From positions 85,359,474 to 85,423,473 of the forward strand of contig CM041294.1 in assembly GCA_023052935.1 (NCBI GenBank): a DNA stretch of 64,000 nucleotides. The letters run 5' to 3'. Positions within the stretch are counted from its first letter, which is position 1. Each line of letters opens with the position of its first letter. Below the pieces are notes generated by a model, which saw only the letters and a program-made list of their open reading frames with translations, did not search any database and had not been told where the DNA came from. The stretch comes from Piezodorus guildinii. Its lineage: Eukaryota > Arthropoda > Insecta > Hemiptera > Pentatomidae. Made by a program: the position numbers and the translations under genes. This document shows, piece by piece, positions 43,220-53,994 of the stretch.

Positions 43220-44035
43220 TAAATTAGCTGTCAGATAAAATGGGGAGAAAATGCCCATTGGCAGAAATCCACTATTTAATCTAAACTAGAAGGTCTCGAG
43301 GCCATCTTCTTTTCAGACATTTCGGAGGGTTGTCAGAAATAGGATGAGGAAGCGATGATTGAAACTAGTGGATAAAGTGGGAGTGGAGTTTATCATGGAA
43401 GGATTGATACTTGGTACGGGCCAAATCAGCAACATATGGAACATTAAGGTGTTCATGGATGAGTTTATTCGTGACAAAGTAAGGAGCATTGAGTATTTTT
43501 CGAAGGATTTTAGATTGTAAGAATTTTATACGCGAAGAATTTGATGGCTTAGTAGCTCAACTAGGGGAACCTATGGCTATGTGGCTAGCGCGCTAGTCTC
43601 TCATGCTCAAGGTTGTGAGTTCGAATCCCAGTCCCGAAGAGACTTATTTAAGCATTTAATAAATGGGGATTCACCCACAGCCTCTCCCCTGGGTATGAGG
43701 GACCCGTCAGCCAAATGGTGGACATTCACAAAATTCGGCTTAGCGAGTGATGACCCTACTCTTAAAATACATTGAGAAACGTGAGTGTAATCTTCTTCTA
43801 CGAGGCCTGTCGCGCCTGTGGAAGAAGTAGCCCAACTGTGTACGTTCAGATAAGCGTTATGATAGTGATATACATAAGGTTTTTGTGATGGTGGAAGTGG
43901 AAGGTTAGAGCGTCATTCCAGTAAGTGTTGAAGTAAACTAAAGCGGCGGGCAGTTTCTTGTCGTTTTAGTCTTGTGTGCGGATTCTAAGTTAGTCAAGTA
44001 GGAGTCCTAGACAGCGAATCTGTTCAACCGGGACA
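43220..44035 (-). pseudogene. Jockey-like ORF2 C-terminal fragment, split by SINE-B
   Basis: Homologous to the Jockey copy at 7742-8277 (GGTCTCGAGGCCATCTTCTT, TTTCGGAGGGTTGTC, ACAAAGTAAGGAGCATTGAG). It extends further upstream: on the minus strand QIRCLGLLLD and LVYFNTYWNDALTFH correspond to the VRYLGLxLDxRLTW region. Several stops and frameshifts are present. The SINE-B at 43563-43825 sits in the IIRPIWTYG region. Confidence 0.8.
43563..43825 (+). mobile_element. SINE-B, full-length copy with TSD
   Basis: Flanked by AGTAGCTCAACT (43551-43562) and AGTAGCCCAACT (43826-43837), one mismatch. The tRNA-like head has GGCTATGTGGCTAGCGC (A box) and GAGTTCGAATCCC (B box). The body has GGGACCCGTCAGCCAAATGG and GTGATGACCC. 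It ends CCTGTCGCGCCTGTGGAAGA, without the SINE-A tail. Confidence 0.9.
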
Positions 44036-44049
44036 AGCGGAATATTATC

Positions 44050-44262
44050 ATCATTCTAGACAACCTCAATATATAATTTAAATTTCATGTGGCTTTTCTT
44101 CTTTAAGCCAGACTTACCCCATGCTTAAAGCAAGATATACAGATCTCAAAGCAAGGCTGTTTTTTTACTTAGGGGACCCTAAAAAACATATTTTCTTTGA
44201 AAAGTCGAATCCAAAATGTTTTGCGATCTCAATACTTTCTCTTTTTTTATATAAAAATCGAA
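44050..44262 (+). mobile_element. Family F element, 3' fragment
   Basis: AATTTCATGTGGCTTTTC, GCCAGACTTACC, CTTAGGGGACCCTAAAA, TGAAAAGTCGAATCC and CGATCTCAATACTTTCTC follow the F 3' order. The terminal hairpin is lost. Confidence 0.75.
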
Positions 44263-44984
44263 CTCTTTTCTCGTTTTTAATTTTTAAAATTCTAAAAATA
44301 ATTCATTCATTGTAACAATTATTCAGAACAGACTTGATTCACAAATTGTTTCTCATCCGAACTTTATTATAATTGAAATGAATTTACATAAATATTATTA
44401 ATTGTACTATACATAATAATATTTTTTTAAGAATTGGGATTTGATGACTTAGGATTTAAGACAGGTTATCAACGTCCTAATCTTGGATATCCCGCCGCCT
44501 AAGCAAACATGTTCTGTTTACACTGGCCCCGCGTTTCCTCGCCTTAATTACAATCTTCCTGGATTCTTCGATACTATACACAGACACACCTTCAGTTTTT
44601 TTTTCTGGGTACGTTGCTATAGCTCTCTCTAGTATTAAAATCTATTAATTTTTAAAGTTTTGTATTTCAAAACCTAATTTTTTTATTAATTATTTAAACA
44701 AAAAAAAAACAGAACATTTTACCTACAGAAACTAACAAAAAATAATTAAAAAATGAAATAATTCTATTTAAATCTTAATTTGTTTATCACATTAATTAAA
44801 TTATTGGTCATGTTTTTGGAATTAGTGAAATTAAAGATGTAATTAAAATTAAAATTTTAAAACAAGTGTGTTACCAAAAAAAAAAAAAAAAAAAATTAAC
44901 TGATGAAACTCTAAAATTTGAAACCAATACCAATATTTTTTGTTTATTTATTTATGCAACTTCTCCCGAAGGAAGGTGTTCGTT
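44263..44984. other. AT-rich spacer
   Basis: A slightly GC-richer patch at 44490-44580. No coding frame. A-run at 44876-44896. Confidence 0.5.
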
Positions 44985-45122
44985 GTATAAGTTGAGGCGT
45001 TGATGGGAGGATTGTGTAAAGTCTGATTTTGGAGCCTAGGCTTCGCCAGTAATCATTGGACAAATCTTTGTAGGCAATATTCATTTATATCGAATCTTCG
45101 GTTTCGGTAAGTCTATTATAAT
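44985..45122 (+). mobile_element. RTE-like LINE, 3' end fragment
   Basis: Matches the last about 130 bp of the copies at 31095-31240 and 35360-35490: GGCGTTGATGGGAGGATTGT, AATCATTGGACAAATCTTTG and CGAATCTTCGGTTTCGGTAA, then GTCTATTATAATT as a decayed ATT tail. Confidence 0.85.
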
Positions 45123-45123
45123 T

Positions 45124-45350
45124 GTCAATTTAACGTCATTTAAGCTGCTTAGACTAATCAGAGGATGCTAGAGTGTGAGTCCTAAATATTACCTATCTAG
45201 GTTTAATTAAGATATTTAACGAGTACGTGACATCGCGCAGGCTCGCAACCATCATCTTACGTCCCTACCGAAGTACGGCATAACCAAGGATCTTGTCTCC
45301 CCTTTAAAACATCCTACAGCTATTTTATCTGCCGTGTTTGAACCAATAAA
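45124..45350 (-). mobile_element. SINE-A, reverse copy next to the RTE-like tail
   Basis: CAATTTAACGTCATTTAAGC, GAGTCCTAAATATTACCTAT, CATCGCGCAGGCTCGCAACC, CCGAAGTACGGCATAACC and a degraded head GTGTTTGAACCAA. Confidence 0.8.
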
Positions 45351-45505
45351 TTTTTTTTCTAGAATGTCATGACTTAAAATGACTCAATATTTTCCGATTA
45401 AACGTTTTTTCTTCTGTTATTTATGTATATTTACCTAAAAAGAGTAGATTTGTTAAATGAAATATTCTATATTTCATTTGATTCGAAAGAAACTGAAATA
45501 ATATA

Positions 45506-46405
45506 TTGGGTTGATGCAAAATTAATGCAGGTTTCCTCTATTGCAATATCTTAATTCCAATTGTGTAAACAAAGCTAATCCTAACATTGATCATTATTAT
45601 ACCAAAACAAACCTTATCTAATACCCTCTATTTCACCATGAATTTGTTTAGTAAAATCGTTTTGTTCAGTGTGTTCAAAGGTCTTGAATCGAAAATGTCA
45701 AAGTGCGATTTTCGTCAAATTTATTTTTACGAATTTAAATTAGGGCACAGCGCTGCGCAAACGGCTCGTAATATTAATGAAGTGTGGGGTCAGGGGGCTA
45801 TTAATGAGTGCACGGTGCAGCGTTGGTTCCAGAAGTTTCGCAGAGGAGATTTCGACCTCGAAGACAAGGAAGGTCGGGGCCGTCATCTTGCTCTGGACAA
45901 CGACCAGCTGAGGTCAAAAGTGGAAGAAGACCCAACCAAAACCACACAAGAAATGGCGGCGGAACTCGGAACTCAAAAATTGCAACGTCTTTGCCCAGCA
46001 TTGATGAATCGGAAGGGGCCGATCCTGCTCCACGATAACGCCAGACCACACGTTGCACAACCAACGCTTCGACGACTGCACGAGTTGGGCTACGAAGTTC
46101 TCCAACATCCGCCTTATTCACCTGACCTCTCTCCTACATACTTCCACTTTTTCAGGCATCTGGACAACTTTTTGAGGGAGAAAAATGTTCAAAACCAGGA
46201 CGACATTGAAAATTCTTTTCGTGATTTCATTGAGTCCAGGGATTCGGATTTTTTTTTCTGGTGGAATAAGAAAGCTTGTTGAACGTTGGCAAAAGTGCAT
46301 TGATTCAGATGGAAATTATTTTGATTAAATATATATGGTTAAAGTAAAGATATGGCGTATTTACAATACCTACTAAAAACCTGCATTAATTTTGCATCAA
46401 CCCAA
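45506..46405 (+). mobile_element. mariner transposon, internally deleted (900 bp), perfect ends
   Basis: Exact 29 bp inverted repeats (45506-45534 and 46377-46405), beginning TTGGGTTGATGCAAAATTAA. TA flanks both sides. The end sequence resembles that of the cecropia-type mariners (the group that includes primate Hsmar1). The interior lost about 0.4 kb of coding sequence. Perfect ends suggest that it could still be moved by a related transposase supplied in trans, and that it is young. Confidence 0.95.
45695..46345 (+). pseudogene. mariner transposase, internal deletion, late frameshift
   Basis: The likely start is ATG 45695 (MSKCDFRQIYFYEFKLGHSA); an in-frame ATG upstream at 45587 lies in the element's 5' UTR. 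The helix-turn-helix domain is kept through NECTVQRWFQKF and TQEMAAELG. A deletion then fuses directly to LQRLCPALMNRKGPILLHDN, removing the second helix-turn-helix end and the first catalytic Asp. The second (HDNARPH) and third (PDLSPT) Asp residues remain. A T-run near 46248-46257 shifts the frame, so the frame ends at 46282, although VERWQKCIDSDGNYFD continues in another frame. Catalysis is not expected. Confidence 0.9.
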
Positions 46406-47132
46406 TACTTCGAATGTATATATGACTGGTAAGTTGCAGCAAACATTTTACAAAAATCGACTGAATGGAAGTGATCGAATGCCAAGAATATGATATAAGT
46501 AGTTTGAATGTATTAAATAATAAATATATCGTTGGAAATCGAAGGAATTATTAAGTAATCAAAAGTAAAAGAGAGATCCGAAAAATCCAAATTTCAGCCA
46601 TATTAAATGTTTCCTTACAGGGGAAACCTAGAGCATAATCATTAAAAAATATATTTCTGGTTGGAAGAAATAACTGATGGGTGCTTCATAATTTTTTCTA
46701 TATATTTGTAAATAATAATTTTAAATAACATTAATATAAAAAGATATTTGGACATGCGGATAACGACAGCTGATAAGTGACACGACAGGGAATTAGTGCG
46801 GCAGATGTCTCTGATCGATTAGTCCTGCAATATTCGATGTCAAATCGAGGGCTTATTGAAGAGCGTATCAATCATCCTTAGCTCCTAACGACACCAAGAC
46901 CTAATAGGACCCGTAGGATCTAGCCGGGAGGAACCTCAAGGGAGCAAGTCTCCAAGGGGTGGTTAGTGAGGGTCTGGAGGGTGTCTCGTATCGGTCCATC
47001 TATAGGCAGTTCCAGGTGTTGATGGCTTCAAAGAAATATTCCCGTTTACGTTAACGTTAAAGTTAGAGAAGTTGAGCTGGAATGCGGTTATCAAGAAGTA
47101 AACAGACCTAAAGGGAAATTTATTTAATTATA
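46406..47132. other. Unassigned sequence with GC-richer patch
   Basis: 46760-47020 has balanced composition (GGACCCGTAGGATCTAGCCG, GGAACCTCAAGGGAGCAAG) but no open frame over 100 codons. It may be an old LINE or unique DNA. Confidence 0.35.
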
Positions 47133-47475
47133 TATTATTTCCACTAATCTAAATATGTAGTTAGGGAAATTATTGCGATCGTAAAAAAAAAAAAATCGAT
47201 TTCCACTTTTCTACGGAAATGCACATTTAAAGGTCCACTGAATCCAAATGCAAAAAGATCTCTGTGTGTGGTAAATCTAGCACGAAAACGAAAATTTGTA
47301 AGAAACTGAAATTTCATATTTAATACAACTATACGATATATTACACCAACTGATTGAAATTGTCTGACAGGACTTTTTACGAATTTTTCAAAAACCGCTC
47401 TAATGATTTTGATTAAAATCGCAATATCCATTTAAACTTTAATGAGCTTTAATATTATGCAGGTTTCACTGTGAT
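47133..47475 (-). mobile_element. Family F element, 3' fragment
   Basis: Reverse F: TATGTAGTTAGGGAAATTAT, TTGCGATCGT, TCTGTGTGTGGTAAATCTAG and CTTTAATATTATGCAGGTTT. It ends where a SINE-A begins. Confidence 0.8.
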
Positions 47476-47757
47476 TGTTTGTTTATTTTTTTAACGTCAC
47501 TTAGTGCTACTGTGGCTAATCGGACGATGCTACAGTGGGAGTCCTAAATTTTGCCTATCCAGGTTTTATTAGGATAGGGATCTTTAACGAGTAACTGACA
47601 TCGCACAGGCTCGGGACCACTTTTTAAGGTCCCTTCCTAAGGAGGCATAACTAAGGATTTCTTACCCCCATTAAAAAATCCTAGGACCACTTACGGGTTT
47701 GAACTCGTTACCTTTGGTATAGGAGGCTGTTATGCTAACCACCCAGCTGCAAATGAT
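47476..47757 (-). mobile_element. SINE-A, nearly full-length reverse copy
   Basis: Tail at the left (TTTGTTTATTTTTTTAACGT), complete body, B box as GGGTTTGAACTC, head ending CTAACCACCCAGCTGCAAAT at the right. Confidence 0.92.
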
Positions 47758-48277
47758 CTGTTTCTTTATCTACTTTTTCATTGTTCGTTTCCTTTTTCGA
47801 TGTTTAGAGGTCGATTTAACCAATAAAGAGACGTGTTTAATCGATATTAATGAGATATCGATTCCTTATGCAGACTCGCTAGATATAGGAAGTCTACTAC
47901 AGGACCAAGGTTCCCTTCAGCAGTCGTGCTTGCAATGCGTGACAAGGTATGACACACCACCTGGCTCAGCGTACGCCGCGGTATAGGATGTGTGCAATAG
48001 CTGTGTCATGGGGAGATTTATGTCCGATGTTGAGTGAGTCTAGGCAATAAATCAATTATATTAAAATCCTCTAACCTATTTCCTTTAGCAACACCCTTGT
48101 CAAGTATAGGAGGGTTGTTTTCATATTTCTATTTTTATGGTATTTTCTTTCATAAACAATTTTCGCATTTCGGAAAACAAGGATAATTTTTATTAAATTG
48201 TTATTTTAAATCCTTTAAATGTTGAAGATTTATTTATTTAGATATTTTCATATTCATTTTTTATTTTCACTAAACTA
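47758..48277. other. Unassigned sequence
   Basis: A short patch of balanced composition around 47870-48010 (CACCACCTGGCTCAGCGTAC). No gene called. Confidence 0.4.
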
Positions 48278-48509
48278 CAGTGGGTCAACAAGGTATTGGC
48301 ACACTCTGTTTTTTGCATTTAATTCTTAAAGTATGTAAATTATTATTAAGTAATAAATTTTATTTTTTAATAGACATTAAAAACCATGGATATAGCCAAC
48401 AAAAAATTGAAATAGTTAAGATAGAATTGAATAAGGAAAATAAAGTGCAAAAATGTAAGTCACAGCCATTTATTAATAAACAAAATATCCCATTTAAGTA
48501 AAGAATAGT

Positions 48510-49051
48510 CATCGATATTTTGTTATTATTCTGTTAGCATCAATTATAGTTACTAATCTTCTTTGCATCGTAGAAACAAGATTTTCTGTGACCTCAGGTC
48601 CAATATTTTCCTATTCCTTTAACAACAAAACTTTTTGAAGAAATTTTGTGTTTTCTTACCATGAAATCTAAAATATACCATAAATGTTAGACTGAGGAGG
48701 TGTTATCAATCGTCTCCGTACATTAGGGGTACTCACTACGTTTGCTATAGCATCCTATTTGTGTTATTAAGCCAAACCCGTCGAGTTTCTACAGTTATTT
48801 CCTGTATAAAATTGATGGGTTTAGCACAATAGCACAAATAGCATGCTATAGCAAACGTAGTGAGTACCCCTATTGTACAATAACCATTTCTTCGTTTTAT
48901 TGTAAACCATTACATCGCCGCCGCCGTTTTGTCCTGTAGGCCTAACTTTCCTTGGTTGAACATCTGTATTCGGTTTTTCCTTCCGTCCATTCAAACCAAA
49001 AATGTTGTATTTGCTTTCATCAGAAAACAAATTGTTTTCCAAAAGTCCATT
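48510..49051 (-). pseudogene. Tc1-like transposase C-terminal part, left arm
   Basis: Minus strand: LFSDESKYNIFGLNGRKEKP (first catalytic Asp region), VRPTGQNGGGDVMVY, then a deletion that jumps to KTKKWLLYN, then the MITE, then the tail end that mirrors VTENLVSTMQRILLAIIDAN in the other arm. The DNA-binding N-terminus and the second catalytic Asp region are missing. The right arm covers a complementary part of the catalytic domain. Confidence 0.85.
48726..48870 (-). mobile_element. 145 bp hairpin MITE, copy 3, inside the Tc1-like element
   Basis: Same palindrome as at 10509-10653 but in reverse orientation (the asymmetric apex reads CTACAGTTATTTCCTGTA). TA adjoins both sides. It interrupts the sequence corresponding to GGTTATTGTAC...TGTACGGAGAC in the other arm, so it inserted after the element was formed, or into one arm only. 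Confidence 0.92.
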
Positions 49052-49086
49052 GGTTTATTTACATATAGCTTTGCAAATTCAAGCTT

Positions 49087-49528
49087 TTTACAGCCGGCAA
49101 TGTAATGGTTTGGGACTGCATGGCATCGAATGGTGTTGGAAAGTTATGCTTCATTGAAAGTATAATTAATGCTGAAATGTATGTGGACATTTTGCTGCAT
49201 AATCTGCTTTCCAGTTCTAAAAAAATAGGACAGGAGGATACGTTTACATTAAAGCAAGACAACGATCCTAAACACACAGCCAGTAAAACGAAGGAATGGT
49301 TATTGTACTATGTACGGAGACCCTTAGTCTCCGGACATAAATCCTATTGAACATTTATGGTGTATTTTGGATTTGAAAATAAAAAAAAACAACACAATAG
49401 CGTCAAAAAATTTGTTGTTAAAAGAATGGGAAAAAATTGGACCTGAGGTCACGGAAAATCTTGTTTCTACGATGCAAAGAATATTACTAGCTATAATTGA
49501 TGCCAATAGAATGATAACAAAATATCGA
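49087..49528 (+). pseudogene. Tc1-like transposase C-terminal part, right arm
   Basis: Tc1-type transposases catalyse cut-and-paste transposition at TA sites with a DDE triad. Here GNVMVWDCMASNGVGKLCFI, LKQDNDPKHTASKTKEWLLY (second Asp) and, after a small indel, SPDINPIEHLWCILDLKIKK (Glu) lead to VTENLVSTMQRILLAIIDAN and the stop near 49528. The first Asp region is absent from this arm (it lies in the left arm). An indel near 49305-49330 breaks the frame. Confidence 0.88.
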
Positions 49529-49762
49529 TGATTATTATTTACTTAAATAGGATATTTTGTTTATTAATAAATGGCTGTGCCAATACTTTTTTGACATACA
49601 TTTTTACAATTTATTTTCCTAATTCATTTCTAATTTTTTTTTTGCTATATCAATGGTTTTTAATATCTATTTAAAATAAAAATTTATTACTCAATAATAA
49701 GTTACATAATTTAAGAATTTAGTAGAGAAAACAGGGTGTGCCAATAATTTGTTGACCCACTG

Positions 49763-51364
49763 TAGACATTTAGAGGATGCCAATAGCCTTATGAGTATGA
49801 ACTATTGTTTCGATATTTTCTTGTTTTTACTGCCTCTCGTGTATACACATTGATATAACGCTATATTACAATACATACGATTAACTTCACTATTGAATAT
49901 ACCTAAAGTATGCTTGTAATCTAATCATACCTTTGTATGAAGGAAATAATGATCAGAACAGGGTAAATATAGCATAATAATAATTTTAAAAAAATATCAG
50001 GAAATTTTTTTTTTGTTTCCTCTTTAAACTTAATTTTCTTCTACAAACGTTGTCATCCAATTTAGAAAATAAATTAAAAAAAAGAGAAGATCTAAAGTTG
50101 ATTTCTTTTTAAAAATTTAGTTAATGGATGGCTCGACGGTTTTCCCAATCAGAGTTAAAATACCCTTTGTCAAAGTTAGCCTTTGTATTCTGCGTCGGTG
50201 TATCAAAAGAGATATTATTTTTTTTTTTTTTTATATAAATTTTCATAATGAAAATTCCTCCATTCCTTCATTATAAATTCAAACTTAATTATAGGCGTGC
50301 TATCTCATTTAGGCGAGTCTTTCCTTTTCGAAAAAAATGCTGTACAAACTCTAATATAATCTGTGTACCCTTTTTGGCGCCCAAACAGCACGAGGCCTCA
50401 AAGACATTAGGGCTAAATGAGTTGTTTAGAAAATGTTGTAGCTGATTAAAGCATAATGCTCAAGCATAATTTTGATTCGGGTTATGCTTGAGAGTTTTTT
50501 TAGCATGCTTTGACTCGCTTTGCTTTGCCCTCCGTCCTCGAGTAAACATGTAATGTTTGTTCAGCCTCCGGCGATACCCCGGATTACTCGACAAATCTCC
50601 CCCTTTTTTTCCCCCAGTTCTGGATTCGATATATTTGGAATCGAACCTTCAAATATTTTTATGGCTGTAAATAACTTTATAAACTTTACGTTGCCAATAA
50701 GATTACGAATACATCTTATTACCTACCGCATATCTCTCTATACATAAAATGATAACGCGACTCTTGTTTAAATAAAATTTTAAATATTTTTTAGAGTATC
50801 GATGTATATTTTTATTAACGAAAATTTGATTCGATTAAATGTGATATTAAAATGTATTAGTTACATTTATCTCAAAAGTTTAAAAAATTCAATTCAACGC
50901 AATGAAAATAAAATTTTACAATTTAGTCCAAAAAGCACAAAACGTTCAATTTCGTGCAGTAGATAATTGTAACATATTTTCTCTCTTACATGAACGGGAT
51001 AGCTGTCCGGGTTTGAATCAAGTACACCCAAGATAATAGAACATGCAAAATCTTGGAAATCCAATCTCTAGTTGAAATATAGCTTCTTTTTTTATTCATA
51101 AATATTCCATTTTATTAATGTAAGTGTAAAACTTTGCTCGGCGTTTCCGAAATTCATCCATATGACGAATTCATTGGAAATAAATTTGCCTGAGAATTTT
51201 ACTATTCTTGTTTTATATTTCCCTTATTCTAGAATGACCATCGATTACTATTGTTTCAGCTGCGCAGCACAGTGGTTCTAAACGTACTTTTTCCGGTCAA
51301 AAGTATATAGGTTTTATAGATAATTTCAGAGAAATGTCTCCGTAACTAACTATATAAATAAAAC
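49763..51364. other. Unassigned AT-rich sequence with one hairpin
   Basis: No coding frame is convincing. At 50459-50492 an 11 bp perfect stem (CTCAAGCATAA / TTATGCTTGAG) with a 12 bp loop is present. A patch at 50510-50640 is less AT-rich (CTCCGTCCTCGAGTAAACAT). Confidence 0.45.
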
Positions 51365-51791
51365 AGTTAGTCGGGAACTGATTTTCTGGAATATTGTTTA
51401 CGTATGGTATGTGGTAGTTTCTGATGGAGGAATAGATTGGGCACACTGTAGTGAATGATAGAGAGAGGGTTTCGTAGGTATTCATAGTACATATGGTACA
51501 CATTTCTGTGGGTTTGATATTCTATAAACGGCTTTATTATTTTATTTAAAATATAAAGTTATATATATATATATATATTATATATATATATATATTTTTA
51601 ATATTATTAAAACGTTTGTCGGGAACTGATTTTCTGGAATAATTGTTAACGTATGGTATGTGGTGTTTCGTGAGGATGATTGGCACACTGAGTTGAATGA
51701 TAGAGGGTTTCGTAGGTATTCATAGTAATAGGTACATATTTCTTGGGTTTGATATTATAGAAACGGCTTTATTATTTATATTAAAATATAA

Positions 51792-51831
<40 letters not shown>
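51365..51831 (+). repeat. Tandem duplication (period about 249 bp) with AT microsatellites
   Basis: Unit 1 (51365-51594) and unit 2 (51614-51831) both carry GTCGGGAACTGATTTTCTGG, AATGATAGAG...GGTTTCGTAGGTATTCATAG and ACGGCTTTATTATTT and end in an AT microsatellite. Differences are mostly small indels. Confidence 0.9.
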
Positions 51832-51839
<8 letters not shown>

Positions 51840-52384
51840 TTTTTTTTTTTTTTAATTTCTGAATCGGAAAGGATAACAAGTATATGGCAGCTTAATTATC
51901 ACTTCCTCTTCACCTTTACAAATGGAGATCCTCCAAGATACGCGCTGTTTCAGATATTTCTCCCCGAGTAAGGGCCATGACACACTAACACTCGCTAGAT
52001 CCTTATTTAATTACCCGATATCTTACACGTGATAATTCAACCTTGGATATAGAGAAACGTGTTCCGTTCTCGTGTTGTTATTGCGACCTCAACAACTTGT
52101 TCCAAAGCTCATTCCTTGCTTCATTGCGTCTAATACAAACATTTATTATCCAATCATATAATTATCGCTGATGTTATGCCACTTCTTTTGGAGGTCTCAT
52201 TCAGCTCGTTTTCAATTTTAAGTGGACACGATGTTTGCCAATAAGAAGTGTTCACCTTGTAAGGCTATTCGAGCTAGGTCGTAAACCTCACGATCAAGCT
52301 ATCGTAATTTAGTTAGCATTGATGATGGTTTGATTACGAAGATGCGTACAACCATTAAAAAACGATGGTCAGTACCAAGGAAAA
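51832..52384. other. Unassigned sequence
   Basis: Moderate composition at 51890-52130. No frame or repeat recognised. Confidence 0.45.
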
Positions 52385-52515
52385 AGGTCGCGAGTTCAAA
52401 GCTGCAGGTAGCACTAGTATTTTTTAATAGAAGTAAAATACCTTAATTATGCTGTCTTTCATAGGTACGTTAAAAGGTGGTCCCGAACCTGTGTGATGTC
52501 AGGTACTCTTAACAA
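52385..52515 (+). mobile_element. SINE-A fragment, 3'-truncated
   Basis: GTCGCGAGTTCAAAGCTGCA (degraded B box), AGGTAGCACTAGTATTTTTT and GGTGGTCCCGAACCTGTGTG, ending in GATGTCAGGTACTCTTAAC. The tail and most of the head are absent. Confidence 0.75.
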
Positions 52516-53716
52516 GTTCACGGCGCACATTGGGCAAAATCTCCATGTAGGTGGACAAAAGTTTAGAAATTTCAGTGCTTCTTTTTATTATTAGTTAAGA
52601 CCCATAATACTATTATTTCCCGCCATACCGTGTTTACAAATAAATAGTAACGAGTGAATCATTCCTGTGCATACAAGTGATTAATAACCGGCAGTGGGAT
52701 TATATTTATTCGATGGTCATTTATTGTGTTCAAGCTGTTTTTAGGGCAAATTCTTTGGCTTTTATTTAACAATGGACATTGCTGAGACAGGTAATACATT
52801 ATATATCACATATCCATTCCACACTCTTCATTCAAAATGCTTTGAAATCTCCCTGTAGAGTTATTTTAGCAATTTGTAAATGTATGCTCCTATTCAACAA
52901 CGAAAACTTTATAACCCCCTAGGATTTGTTTGTAGGATTTGTTTCATCAATCCTTCTAGTATTTAAATATTACAAAGAATTTTTGCGATTTTTTTTGTGG
53001 GTGATACATAATTTTTTTCAGACAATCCAAATCAAAAGATTTTACAATCTATAATTTGAAGAGTTTACTAAATAATATAAAATACATCTATTAGCAGGTT
53101 TCAGCAACTCCGAGCCATAATTAGATTTTTTGTATTATTTTTTCTTATAATTTTTTCATATTTTTTTCCCGTAATCTGGGGCCCTAAAGATAAATTATAG
53201 ACAAGTTTCAGAATTGTCATATTTTCAGCTGTGCGGCGGGGCGAAATATCTACGTTGTTTCTCGTCCGTCAGGCTTTTCGGGGCGAGACTGTTGCAAGTT
53301 CCGTGTTTAATGCGGGATCACAACAGTTCCAGGCTTCCAACGCGAAGAGCGAGATTGTAAGAGTTTTGGCATACAGATATGATTGAAGGAGAATTATAGA
53401 AATACTTAAAAATGATTTTCATATCATATTATGTGAATAAAAATATGAATAGAAATCACGCACAGCTAAATTTTTTTAAAAGAAGAGTAATCAAATGAAA
53501 TTAACCGATAAGAGTCCTTTGAGGGGCGATGTTGAAAGTTATAAAATATTTAATAAATACACTCTTATGCTTGTTAATTCCTACAACATATAATGTTGAG
53601 AAAAATATAATAAACTTTTTTTTTTTACGGTTTATTTTCTGAAAACAAGTTACCCAACTGTGCGGCACATCACCCCACGGGATAGTTAATCGTAACCCTA
53701 TAATACAGCGTTGGTG
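52516..53716. other. Unassigned sequence
   Basis: AT-rich with a GC-richer patch at 53215-53370 (GTGCGGCGGGGCGAAATATC, TTTTCGGGGCGAGACTG). No frame called. Confidence 0.4.
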
Positions 53717-53990
53717 GGGAGCCCGTGGCTGAGTGGTTAGCGCGCTAGTTTCGCACGCTTAAGGTTGTGAGTTCGAATCTCAGTCCCGGCGAGACTTTTG
53801 TAAGAATGTTATTAAATGGAGATTCCCCGGATATATGAGACCCGTCATCCTACTGGAGGCCACTAACAAAAATAGGCGAATGAGTGATGACCCAGTCCTA
53901 CAAATTCACTAAGAAGCGTGGTGAGTATATTCTCTCAGGAGCTTACACCACGCGGCCAAGGGCTAGACTGCCTGTCACGCTAGAGAAAAA
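53717..53990 (+). mobile_element. SINE-B, nearly full-length
   Basis: Head GGGGAGCCCGTGGCTGAGTG with A box (TGGCTGAGTGG) and B box (GAGTTCGAATCTC), body with ATGAGACCCGTCATCCTACT and GAGTGATGACCCAGTCCTAC. It ends in CTGCCTGTCACGCTAGAG plus an A-run. It resembles a real tRNA in the first 75 bases but continues into SINE-B sequence, so it is not called as a tRNA gene. Confidence 0.88.
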
Positions 53991-53994
53991 AAAA

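Larger units (their letters stand above)
48278..49762. mobile_element. Tc1-like transposon arranged as an inverted duplication (foldback)
   Basis: TA flanks at 48276-48277 and 49763-49764; both ends read CAGTGGGTCAACAA inward. The inverted identity is not restricted to short ends: the left about 370 bp (48278-48645) is the reverse complement of the right about 370 bp (49395-49762) with modest divergence. Both arms are the 3' side of the same transposase gene, one copy on each strand, meeting near 49082-49095. The 5' half of the gene is absent from both. A hairpin MITE (48726-48870) lies inside the left arm. Confidence 0.9.

Noticed and set aside
45801..46300. Reverse and alternative frames within the second mariner
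   Set aside because: Shadows of the plus-strand transposase remnant.
50459..50492. Hairpin as a terminator or miRNA
   Set aside because: An isolated 11 bp stem in AT-rich eukaryotic DNA is expected occasionally by chance; no second copy or context supports function.
53717..53795. Possible tRNA gene
   Set aside because: The A and B boxes and acceptor-like ends are present, but the sequence continues into the SINE-B body shared with 43563 and 31856, so it is a SINE head.
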